From NCBI GenBank assembly GCA_016297675.1, contig JAEDGE010000043.1, positions 1-14,463 of the forward strand: 14,463 nt of DNA. The letters are read 5' to 3'. Each line of letters opens with the position of its first letter. Position 1 is the first letter of the stretch. Both the position numbers and the translations under genes were made by a program. The notes beneath the pieces are model-generated. The model ran no database searches and was not told the DNA's origin. It saw nothing but the letters and a program-made list of their open reading frames with translations. This document shows, piece after piece, positions 7,025-13,528 of this stretch. This DNA is from Oscillospiraceae bacterium (GTDB taxonomy: Bacteria; Bacillota; Clostridia; Oscillospirales; Ruminococcaceae).

Positions 7025-7732
7025 ATGATGAAATCTTTGCTGCAACTTCTGCGGCAGCTGCAATTTTGGCTGCGTCCCTGTCAGGTAGACTACATTCACG
7101 GAGCAGATACGCTGCCGCCTCCGCTTTCTGCACCGGAGGAAAAGGCGATGCTGGATGCCCTTGCCAATGGCAACGCAGACGCACGAGAGCAGCTGATTGT
7201 TCATAATCTTCGGCTTGTGGTATACATTGCAAAAAAATTTGAATCCACTGGAATTGGCTTAGAAGATTTGATTTCCATTGGCACCATCGGACTCATTAAA
7301 GCGGTCAACACATTCTGTCCCACCAAAAAAATCAAACTGGCAACTTATGCATCCCGCTGCATTGAAAACGAAATCCTCATGTTTCTGCGAAAGGCAACGC
7401 AGTATCGTGGAGAAGTTTCCATTGATGAACCGCTGAACATCGACTGGGACGGCAATGAACTCTTGCTCTCCGATGTTCTTGGAACAGATGCAGATGTGGT
7501 CAGCCGCAACATTGAACAGGAATCAGAACGGGATATGCTTCGCTCTGCTGTTTCGGAACTGGGGGCAAGAGAACGGGAAATCATGGAGCTGCGATTCGGA
7601 CTGCTGGATGGCAAGGAGAAAACACAAAAGGAAGTCGCACAAGCCATTGGCATTTCACAATCCTATATCTCCCGTCTGGAAAAGAAAATCATCCGCAAGC
7701 TGCGAGGAACACTTCAGCAATTCAATCAATAA
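7025..7732 (+). CDS. sigE: Sporulation sigma factor sigma-E (pro-form)
   Basis: A 235-residue sigma-70 factor that directs early mother-cell sporulation genes. It follows B. subtilis SigE closely, including LIVHNLRLVVYIAKKFESTG (region 2.1), LEDLISIGTIGLIKAVNTF (2.2), KIKLATYASRCIENEI, SIDEPLNIDWDGNELLLSDV and the region 4.2 helix-turn-helix IGISQSYISRLEKK. By alignment the mature protein would start near V21 (VDYIHGAD), leaving a pro-sequence of about 20 residues versus 27 in B. subtilis. The ATG at 7025 is used, but the adjacent in-frame ATG at 7028 is better spaced from AAAGGAG (7013-7019). It is co-transcribed with spoIIGA. The sigG gene that commonly follows in clostridia is absent; a terminator and an opposed gene come next. 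Confidence 0.97.
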   Translation: MMKSLLQLLRQLQFWLRPCQVDYIHGADTLPPPLSAPEEKAMLDALANGNADAREQLIVHNLRLVVYIAKKFESTGIGLEDLISIGTIGLIKAVNTFCPTKKIKLATYASRCIENEILMFLRKATQYRGEVSIDEPLNIDWDGNELLLSDVLGTDADVVSRNIEQESERDMLRSAVSELGAREREIMELRFGLLDGKEKTQKEVAQAIGISQSYISRLEKKIIRKLRGTLQQFNQ

Positions 7733-7774
7733 CAAAAAGACCGCTGTACACGAAATCCGTGCACAGCGGTCTTC
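7733..7774. terminator. Bidirectional terminator between sigE and the dockerin gene
   Basis: GACCGCTGTACACG (7739-7752) pairs with CGTGCACAGCGGTC (7758-7771) with one mismatch and a 5-nt loop. The A run 7734-7738 gives a T run on the minus strand, so termination is strongest for the dockerin gene. The plus-strand tail TTCATTT is weaker. Confidence 0.8.
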
Positions 7775-7817
7775 ATTTAGTATAGGAAAATAATTATGGA
7801 GTTATCCCGTAAATACC

Positions 7818-10361
7818 TTATTCTGCTACAACCACTGGTAGAGACGTAATGGTCAAGACAACATACTGTACTAAGTTTAAACTATCCGCATCATCAATCG
7901 TCCGAGCCGAGCTAGGATTATATACGTCTGCATTCAGTTCCTGCTGCTCAGAGAAGGTAACCTGATTTGCCAAGAAACGGTTCAATAGAATGGCATCACG
8001 CAAGTCTACAATACCATCCAAATTGGTGTCACCATACATCGGTACGAGCGGAGCAGTCGTCGTCGTTGTAGTAACAGCATTCACAGTTACTTCTACTGTT
8101 GCAGTCTGTCCCTTCGGTGTGGTAATTGTAATGGTAGCAGTACCACCGTCGTTACCTGTTACATTACCATATTCGTCTACACTTGCAATGCTGTCATCAC
8201 TGGATTCAAAGGTGCAGCCATCTACATTGACTGTAATTTTCTTTGTATCGCCAACTTCCAGAACCATGTTCTTCGGATTTGCAGTCAAATCCTTTTCGAA
8301 CATATCTGCCTTTGCAGTATTGGACTTGTCATCTGTAGTATAATAAATCGTTACATCCTTTACAGTTGCAGAAGTCACTTCAGTTGCAGAAGCATCATCT
8401 GCATAGTACAGACCCAACTTAAAGTTGTCATTCGGCTGTTCTGTACTAATATAGTTTTCAATCGGAGAACTCTTATTTACGGTACCATCTTCTGCATACT
8501 TATAAGTTTTTGCCACTGCCTGCGGCATTACCCACATATAAGTATATTCTTTCTTGGTGTCATCTGCACTCAACAGTGTAATGGAATTCCCGTTGGTGTC
8601 AGCCTGATACCAGTGGTCATCACTCTTCTTATCCAGAACAGTTGTACCGCTGCCCAGTACCAACTGTCTTGCACTGACCTTGGTGTCCAGTGTGAACAGA
8701 ATTGCATAAACGTCTGCTGTGTTTGTATAGGTCATCTCATCGAAATCAGAGAACAGGAACTCAGCCGGCTTGGAACCTGTCGTAAGAGCGGTGTTCGTTG
8801 TCAAAGTCTGAGAAGCCTTATACGGGAATGTAATTACCTGCGTATAAGTCAGCATTGCACTGTCGATATCCATAGATTCCAGCGGTGTGTATTCTTCTGC
8901 TTCAATCTCACCATACCAAAGCTGGAAGGAGAGAGAAGTAGACTGCTTCACATCTGCATACGGCTTTACCTCTTCCGGAACGTCCCATGTCACTTCTACA
9001 TAGTCACCAAAATTCTGTCCCTTAATATCTTTACCATTCTGTACAGTTACGCCAAATTCAGCTCCGGCATTCTGTACATTGGTCATGATTTCATCATAGT
9101 TATCTGCACCAATATCGTTATACCAATAACCAGCATTCGGATCTTCCTTAAAGCCTGCCAGAGAAGAATCTACTACGTTTCCATCTGCATCACGACCGAT
9201 TGCAGTCTTTGGTGCTTCTGTATCAGCAGGGGATCTGCCAAATACGTTCAAACCAGCACCATACATCACACGAGTGACATTTTGTCCCTCTGGAGCACGC
9301 ATCACTACAGTCAATGCTTCTGGTATAATTCTTGCTGCATCGGAATCAGCAGTAATCCCGAAATCTGCATAAGAAAACCGATGGCTGTTCAGCGGAAGTC
9401 CTGCCTTGCGGACAGCAGCTTCTTCCATAACATTGCCGTCTTCATCTTTCTGTGTCTTATAGTATTCTTCACTATAATCCTTTCCCTTCGGGCTTGGTGT
9501 CAGGGTAATGGTATCTGTACCATACTGTTCCTTTGCAAATGCCTTCAGGTCTTCTGCATTGATCTTCTTGGTCAGTGTGGCAGAAATCGTAGCTGTACCG
9601 TCCTTATTATCTGTAAACGTACAGTTACCGCTCTGTGTGTTCTGGCTGTTGTAGAAACCAGCATCACCAGTATTCGGGTACTTGGCTTCGACTTCTGTGC
9701 CGCCGCCACCGCCATATCCTTCCGGCGGGGTATCCGTCATCATGTCCTTTGCGGTGCCGTTTACAACAACACTCTTCAGCGTGACTGGGATTTCGACACC
9801 CTCCACTGTATCAGAATAGCAATTCTGCATATCAAAGTGCAGTTCTTCATTCCACCATGCACCAATTGCCCAATCATCCACACTATTGTAATACTGAATC
9901 TTTGCCTTGCTCAAATCAATTGTAATGGTAAAGTCTGTGCTGGTTTCATCCGGATACTGAATGAACCCTTCAATGGATTCTCCATCCGCAGCCGGTGTAT
10001 ACCAGTTACTAATCTTACTATCTGTACTGCTGATACCAAAATAATAGGTGAACTTTGCAATCTGCTCCTCTGCTGTGAAGTTGAATTGCAGGGATGTAAT
10101 CGGGTTACTATCCGTGTATTCGCTCAGCTCACTCATCAGCATGCTGTAACGGCATTCCTTCCAGTTCACCGGTCTGGTCAACGTATCACCGCCACCATTT
10201 TTGTATGTCTCTTCTTCTGTGCTGGACTTTACCAGTGTCTTATTGACACTTATGGTCTTTTCAGCTGCCCAAACAATTGGGGTGGCAACCAGCGTCGTGG
10301 AAAGCATCGCTGCACTCACAACAGCTGCCGCTGCACGCTTTCTCCATGTGTGATGTTTCAT
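7818..10361 (-). CDS. Large exported dockerin protein with Ig-like domain
   Basis: An 847-residue secreted protein. A signal peptide (1 to about 33, ending VWA-A) has a basic start and hydrophobic core. Residues ~35-690 contain at least two beta-rich, carbohydrate-binding-module-like segments (about 35-210 and 540-690) flanking a middle region; no glycosidase catalytic motif was recognised. A bacterial Ig-like (Big_2) domain spans 691-763, followed by a TTTTTTAP linker (764-774) and a type I dockerin (775-847). The first calcium loop is intact (DTNLDGIVDLRD, 778-789). The second, around NADVYNPSSARTIDDAD, is degenerate and appears longer. Dockerins bind cohesins and attach proteins to cellulosome- or amylosome-like complexes. 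The start at 10361 has AAAGGATGG upstream. Binding of polysaccharide is an inference. Confidence 0.88.
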   Translation of the reverse strand: MKHHTWRKRAAAAVVSAAMLSTTLVATPIVWAAEKTISVNKTLVKSSTEEETYKNGGGDTLTRPVNWKECRYSMLMSELSEYTDSNPITSLQFNFTAEEQIAKFTYYFGISSTDSKISNWYTPAADGESIEGFIQYPDETSTDFTITIDLSKAKIQYYNSVDDWAIGAWWNEELHFDMQNCYSDTVEGVEIPVTLKSVVVNGTAKDMMTDTPPEGYGGGGGTEVEAKYPNTGDAGFYNSQNTQSGNCTFTDNKDGTATISATLTKKINAEDLKAFAKEQYGTDTITLTPSPKGKDYSEEYYKTQKDEDGNVMEEAAVRKAGLPLNSHRFSYADFGITADSDAARIIPEALTVVMRAPEGQNVTRVMYGAGLNVFGRSPADTEAPKTAIGRDADGNVVDSSLAGFKEDPNAGYWYNDIGADNYDEIMTNVQNAGAEFGVTVQNGKDIKGQNFGDYVEVTWDVPEEVKPYADVKQSTSLSFQLWYGEIEAEEYTPLESMDIDSAMLTYTQVITFPYKASQTLTTNTALTTGSKPAEFLFSDFDEMTYTNTADVYAILFTLDTKVSARQLVLGSGTTVLDKKSDDHWYQADTNGNSITLLSADDTKKEYTYMWVMPQAVAKTYKYAEDGTVNKSSPIENYISTEQPNDNFKLGLYYADDASATEVTSATVKDVTIYYTTDDKSNTAKADMFEKDLTANPKNMVLEVGDTKKITVNVDGCTFESSDDSIASVDEYGNVTGNDGGTATITITTPKGQTATVEVTVNAVTTTTTTAPLVPMYGDTNLDGIVDLRDAILLNRFLANQVTFSEQQELNADVYNPSSARTIDDADSLNLVQYVVLTITSLPVVVAE

Positions 10362-10440
10362 GAATAACCATCCTTTCTCTTCTTTAAAAATCTAATGGGT
10401 TTATGCCTACGTCATAAACTATTCATTTCCGACTGGTTCT

Positions 10441-10449
10441 ATTATAACA
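10441..10449 (-). promoter_or_regulatory. Extended -10 promoter of the dockerin gene
   Basis: On the minus strand TGTTATAAT reads from 10449 to 10441, a perfect TATAAT preceded by the extended -10 element TGn. No good TTGACA lies 16-18 nt upstream, which is compatible with an extended -10 promoter. The leader to the start codon would be about 73 nt. Confidence 0.5.
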
Positions 10450-10646
10450 CAACCTTTACCTTAAATTGTGGATTTTTTGTGAATATTCAAAAGGAAGACT
10501 GCTTTCAAATGTAGAAAATAAACTCTATTTTTTGTGCAAATTGCATAAAAATATAGACATTTACCTGAAATGAAGCTTAATTTTCTATTTTTTTACATGC
10601 GATTTCCCATCGAATTCATCTTTCTCACACATTATTTTTATGCAAA
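10450..10646. other. AT-rich intergenic stretch without a recognised gene
   Basis: The gap between the dockerin gene and the radical SAM gene is about 340 nt. Apart from the promoter at 10441-10449 and the hairpin at 10647-10686 it is AT-rich; I see no open frame with a ribosome binding site, no tRNA-like fold and no clear riboswitch. Confidence 0.6.
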
Positions 10647-10686
10647 ACACGCCGGAAAAAGAACCATTTTGTTCTCACCGGCGTGT
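10647..10686 (-). terminator. Probable terminator of the radical SAM operon
   Basis: ACACGCCGG (10647-10655) pairs with CCGGCGTGT (10678-10686), with an inner GAAC/GTTC helix. On the minus strand the stem is followed by TTTTGCAT, a short T run. It lies 16 nt past the radical SAM stop and separates that operon from the dockerin gene. Confidence 0.65.
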
Positions 10687-10702
10687 CATCTTATTTATGA
10701 TA

Positions 10703-11764
10703 TTATACAAATTTTTTCAAAAATAGTTTTTCATTGTTGTTGATGAGTCGATCAGCAAGTGCATCACAAACCCCAATTAACATTTGCTCACAGGTACACT
10801 GCAAGGGGGAAACTTGATTCTCGTCTCCCGTTTCCAAACGGTTCATACAACCACAGGAATTGGTACAGCGTTTTTTCAGTGCACACTCCTGACAAGCGGT
10901 TGGTGTTGCCTCCCTCTGTACCAGCTTCCGGACTTTTTCCTGATCCAGTCCATGAAAGACATCTCCCAATCGATATGCCGGATCGCCGATGAACTGCGTG
11001 CAAGGATACAATGAACCGTCTGGTGTCACCGGCATTTGTCGCAACCCCAAATGACACTGTTCACCAGAGCATCTGCCCCGAATACTGTCCTGAATTTTAC
11101 TGTCAAATGTACCGAAATAGAACGGCGTTCCCTTTTCAAATTCGGATGCATAGAAATCTGCGGTTCGGTTCAGCTCGGTTTGCAGTTGTTCCAGGTGGGC
11201 ATCTGTCCAGTGCACTCGTTTTCCATATGCCAAGGTAGCAGTGATATTGCGAAAGCCCAGCCCGTGCAGATACCGGACAGAATCTGCATAAGTATCCACT
11301 GCCTGCGGAGCAATGGTCATCATCGCATAGGATTCCGGCATGATCGAAAGCAATAATTTTGCATTCCGTTCCAAATCCGAAAATGTGCCGCTTCCATCCC
11401 GATAGCGACGGCAGCGATCCTGTCCGCAGCCGTCAAAGGAAAGTCCGATAAACAATCCGATTTGTTTGGCATAGGCAATAAAATCTTCGTCCAGCAACGT
11501 GCCATTGGTCGTCATTTTACAGCTGAACGGCAAACCAGTTTCCTTGGAAAGGGTCTGACAGCGTGCCACTGCTTTGTAAATCAAATCCTTTTGCAGCAAC
11601 GGTTCTCCACCAAAAAAGCAGATGCCGGCTGCGGATCCACTCTGAAAAATATACTGACAGGCAGCCTCCAGCACTTCCTCTGACATATTTCGGCTGCGTT
11701 TTTCATGAACGCAGTAACTGCAATCCATATTACAATCTTCTGTCAGGTGCAGGGTAACGTGCAA
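10703..11764 (-). CDS. Radical SAM/SPASM peptide-modifying enzyme
   Basis: A 353-residue enzyme that should use S-adenosylmethionine and iron-sulfur clusters for radical chemistry on a peptide. The radical SAM cluster motif is C11xxxC15xxC18, close to the N-terminus, with FFGGEP at 50-55. The C-terminal SPASM domain matches the consensus: C237-x12-G250-x4-C255, then C291-x2-C294-x5-C300-x3-C304, with further cysteines at 306, 323, 325 and 333 for two auxiliary clusters. No N-terminal RRE (PqqD-like) domain is present. The start is TTG at 11764, supported by GGGAGGGG (11770-11777) and by lack of a nearby ATG. It lies 15 nt after the large repeat precursor, so that protein and its paralog are the likely substrates. 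Sulfatase maturation is an alternative, but no sulfatase is nearby. Confidence 0.9.
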   Translation of the reverse strand: MHVTLHLTEDCNMDCSYCVHEKRSRNMSEEVLEAACQYIFQSGSAAGICFFGGEPLLQKDLIYKAVARCQTLSKETGLPFSCKMTTNGTLLDEDFIAYAKQIGLFIGLSFDGCGQDRCRRYRDGSGTFSDLERNAKLLLSIMPESYAMMTIAPQAVDTYADSVRYLHGLGFRNITATLAYGKRVHWTDAHLEQLQTELNRTADFYASEFEKGTPFYFGTFDSKIQDSIRGRCSGEQCHLGLRQMPVTPDGSLYPCTQFIGDPAYRLGDVFHGLDQEKVRKLVQREATPTACQECALKKRCTNSCGCMNRLETGDENQVSPLQCTCEQMLIGVCDALADRLINNNEKLFLKKFV

Positions 11765-11779
11765 GACAACCCCTCCCTG

Positions 11780-12517
11780 TTACTTTGATTTTACCGTTGC
11801 TGTAGTCGTCTGCGGAACATAACCGGTAGTTGTCTGGGGAACATAACCAGTGGTTGTCTGTGGGACATAACCGGTGGTTGTCTGTGGGACATAACCGGTG
11901 GTTGTCTGTGGGACATAACCGGTGGTTGTCTGCGGGACATAACCGGTAGTTGTCTGCGGAACAGTATAGGTTCCCTCTAACATCGTAGTCATGGTAGTGG
12001 TTGTAGTGGTAGTCTGCGGAACAGTATACGTTCCCTCTAACGTTGTTTCCATTGTGGTCATTGTCGTCGTCGGTGTGGTAGACATGATCGTTGGCATCGT
12101 AGGCGTTGTGGAATCATTTGTAAGTATAGTAGGCATCGTAGGTGTCGTAGAGCCGGTGGTGATCATCGGCGGCATCGTAGGTGTTGTAGTAAAAGGTGTC
12201 GTAGCGGTCGTAGGCGTTGTGGTCACAACCACACCAGCGGTGGTCAAGTCCGTGGTAATCGTGGTGGATTCCTGCGGAATGGTAGCCTCCCCTTCCAGTG
12301 CAGTTGTAGTGGCTGTCGTTTCTTCTGGTGTGTTAGTAACTGTAACACCGCCAAGTTCTGTCGTTGTCGTTGCAGTGGTCGTCCCCGGCTGTGGTGGATT
12401 GACTGGCTTCGCCGGTAAATCGGCACAGCCTCCAAACATACTGGTTACAGCCAGCAGAGCCGCTGTTTTGGCGAGATACGAAGGTATTTTGTAATCTTTG
12501 ACTGGTTTTAGTTGCAT
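11780..12517 (-). CDS. Thr-rich repeat precursor with lipoprotein-like leader (peptide B)
   Basis: A 245-residue protein with no globular domain. Residues 1-41 (starting MQLKPVKDYKIPSYLAK) are 30/41 identical to the neighbouring peptide A and include a hydrophobic core and the lipobox-like SMFGGC, with Cys31. The rest is low-complexity and over a third Thr. It holds three 13-residue repeats around TTPTMP (111-149), the motif LEG[ET]xx[IV]PQ at 74, 160 and 180, and seven VPQTTT units, six extended to VPQTTTGY (186-239), before the end TATVKSK. The start at 12517 has AGAAAGGA upstream. It is encoded between peptide A and the radical SAM enzyme. It is most plausibly a surface-anchored substrate of that enzyme; an unmodified O-glycosylated Thr-rich lipoprotein is the main alternative. 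Confidence 0.8.
   Translation of the reverse strand: MQLKPVKDYKIPSYLAKTAALLAVTSMFGGCADLPAKPVNPPQPGTTTATTTTELGGVTVTNTPEETTATTTALEGEATIPQESTTITTDLTTAGVVVTTTPTTATTPFTTTPTMPPMITTGSTTPTMPTILTNDSTTPTMPTIMSTTPTTTMTTMETTLEGTYTVPQTTTTTTTMTTMLEGTYTVPQTTTGYVPQTTTGYVPQTTTGYVPQTTTGYVPQTTTGYVPQTTTGYVPQTTTATVKSK
11801..11962 (-). repeat. 24-nt coding tandem array, VPQTTTGY
   Basis: Six full 24-nt units and a final 18-nt unit encode VPQTTTGY six times and then VPQTTT. Units differ at silent positions (for example GGG or GGA, and CCGGTA or CCGGTG on the plus strand), so the peptide is kept while the DNA drifts. This argues for selection on the protein. Confidence 0.95.
12071..12187 (-). repeat. 39-nt coding repeat, TTPTMP
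   Basis: Three copies of a 13-residue unit in peptide B, TTPTMPPMITTGS, TTPTMPTILTNDS and TTPTMPTIMSTTP. It is a second repeat class in the same protein, distinct from the terminal array. Confidence 0.85.
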
Positions 12518-12581
12518 AAGACAACATCCTTTCTATTTTATTTTTTTCATAAAGGAAATCGAAATGATCAGCTGCCCCTAA

Positions 12582-12660
12582 CAACTGCATTTCTGTTTGC
12601 GGATTATGGCATGGAATCCTCCCAAACTGCAATATCACCATCCAACTGCACTTCTGTTTC
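12582..12660 (-). repeat. Imperfect duplication of a peptide A tail segment past its stop codon
   Basis: On the plus strand CAACTGCACTTCTGTTTC (12643-12660, coding TEVQL in peptide A) recurs as CAACTGCATTTCTGTTTG (12582-12599), 16 of 18 identical, after the peptide A stop at 12604-12606. The second copy is out of frame with peptide A. A weaker third relative encodes TEDLQLEG earlier in the gene. It looks like a repeat unit left behind when the tail was shortened or shifted in frame. Confidence 0.6.
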
Positions 12661-12855
12661 CGCACAGGTTGTTGCAGGAAGTGTTTCTTCTACGACACTT
12701 TCCCCTTCTAACTGCAAGTCTTCCGTTCCCTGCGGATTGACAGGTTTGACCGGAAAGTCTGCACAGCCGGTCAGCATACCGGGAACCGCAAGCAAAGCCG
12801 CTACTTTGGCAAGATATGCCGGCGGTTTATCATTTTTAACCGGTTTCAACTGCAT
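12604..12855 (-). CDS. Small precursor with lipoprotein-like leader and acidic tail (peptide A)
   Basis: An 83-residue protein, first in the three-gene unit. The leader (1-41, starting MQLKPVKNDKPPAYLAK) is a close paralog of the peptide B leader. It contains a good lipobox, L28-T29-G30-C31, so signal peptidase II cleavage and lipidation of Cys31 are plausible. The tail (42-83) is acidic and unlike peptide B overall, but it is built from two imperfect units, QLEGESVVEETLP (48-60) and QLDGDIAVWEDSMP (70-83), that recall the LEG..P motif in B; a lone Cys64 and Trp78 stand out. The ATG at 12855 follows AGAAAGGAAGGA. An in-frame ATG at 12897 lacks a ribosome binding site and would break the leader alignment. 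Probable second substrate of the radical SAM enzyme. Confidence 0.8.
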   Translation of the reverse strand: MQLKPVKNDKPPAYLAKVAALLAVPGMLTGCADFPVKPVNPQGTEDLQLEGESVVEETLPATTCAETEVQLDGDIAVWEDSMP

Positions 12856-12938
12856 TGAAATCCTTCCTTTCTGTATGGTATTACATGCAAGAAACATCCA
12901 ACATTTTGCCTGTTCCGCAATGCTTCCTCTATGGGAAG

Positions 12939-12967
12939 ATTATAGCAGATTTTTATAAAAATGTCAA
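12939..12967 (-). promoter_or_regulatory. Perfect-consensus sigma-A promoter of the peptide/radical SAM operon
   Basis: Read on the minus strand, TTGACA (12967-12962), a 17-nt spacer and TATAAT (12944-12939) match the consensus at all 12 positions. Start of transcription is expected near 12932, with a leader of about 77 nt to peptide A. No strong terminator is visible between ispF and this promoter. Confidence 0.9.
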
Positions 12968-13042
12968 GAGAACTTTTGTTTTTTTAGTGAGATTGATTGC
13001 CAATTTGATACGAGAGTTCCTCCTGATGCTGTCTGGCTCTGC

Positions 13043-13528
13043 TTATGCCATTCGTTCCAGCAATGCCACGGCATGCACGGCAATCCCCTGTCCTGCTCCG
13101 GTAAATCCAAGCTTCTCCTCTGTCGTTGCCTTGACACTGACTGCTGAAACTGGCACACCACAGCAATCTGCAATGTTTTCCCGCATTTGTAAAATATAAT
13201 CCGCTAACTTTGGCTTCTGACACAAAATCGTCGCATCCAGATTGCCGACCTGATAGCCCTCTTTCTGAATCAGTCCAACCACGTGCCGCAGCAGTACCAT
13301 GCTGTCTGCTCCGGCATACTGTGGATCGTTGTCCGGAAAATGTTTCCCAATATCGCCCAATGCCAACGCACCCAATAGTGCATCTGCAACTGCATGCAGC
13401 AACACATCTGCATCGGAATGTCCCAGCAATCCCAAGGAAAACGGAATTTCTACCCCACCTAAAATCAGCTTGCGTTCTGGTACCAGGCGGTGTACATCAT
13501 ACCCGTGTCCGATTCGCAGTGTACTCAT
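13043..13528 (-). CDS. ispF: 2-C-methyl-D-erythritol 2,4-cyclodiphosphate synthase
   Basis: A 161-residue enzyme of normal family length. It converts CDP-methylerythritol 2-phosphate to the cyclic diphosphate, with release of CMP, in the cytosolic MEP pathway. Zinc ligands are visible as D11 and H13 in GHGYDVH and H45 in GHSDADVLLHA. DIGKHFPDND and the C-terminal VKATTEEKLGFTG motif are also typical. The start at 13528 overlaps the ispD stop as ATGA (13525-13528), with GGAGGA inside the end of ispD as its ribosome binding site, so the two are translationally coupled. Confidence 0.97.
   Translation of the reverse strand: MSTLRIGHGYDVHRLVPERKLILGGVEIPFSLGLLGHSDADVLLHAVADALLGALALGDIGKHFPDNDPQYAGADSMVLLRHVVGLIQKEGYQVGNLDATILCQKPKLADYILQMRENIADCCGVPVSAVSVKATTEEKLGFTGAGQGIAVHAVALLERMA

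Noticed and set aside
8613..10367. 584-codon open frame on the plus strand
   Set aside because: It is antisense to the dockerin gene, has cysteine/isoleucine-rich unnatural composition, no ribosome site and no family resemblance, while the opposite strand has a signal peptide, Big_2 and dockerin.
10703..11764. Anaerobic sulfatase-maturating enzyme
   Set aside because: SPASM cysteines would fit, but there is no sulfatase nearby and the gene is tightly linked to two peptide-like genes. It remains a fallback only.
11801..11962. Regular 24-nt array considered as CRISPR
   Set aside because: Units are contiguous with no spacers, stay in frame and encode VPQTTTGY.
11991..12494. Valine-rich 167-codon frame on the plus strand
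   Set aside because: It is the antisense reading of Thr codons in peptide B and has no independent support.
12604..12897. Longer 97-residue version of peptide A
   Set aside because: The upstream ATG has no ribosome site and the extra 14 residues destroy the N-terminal match with peptide B.
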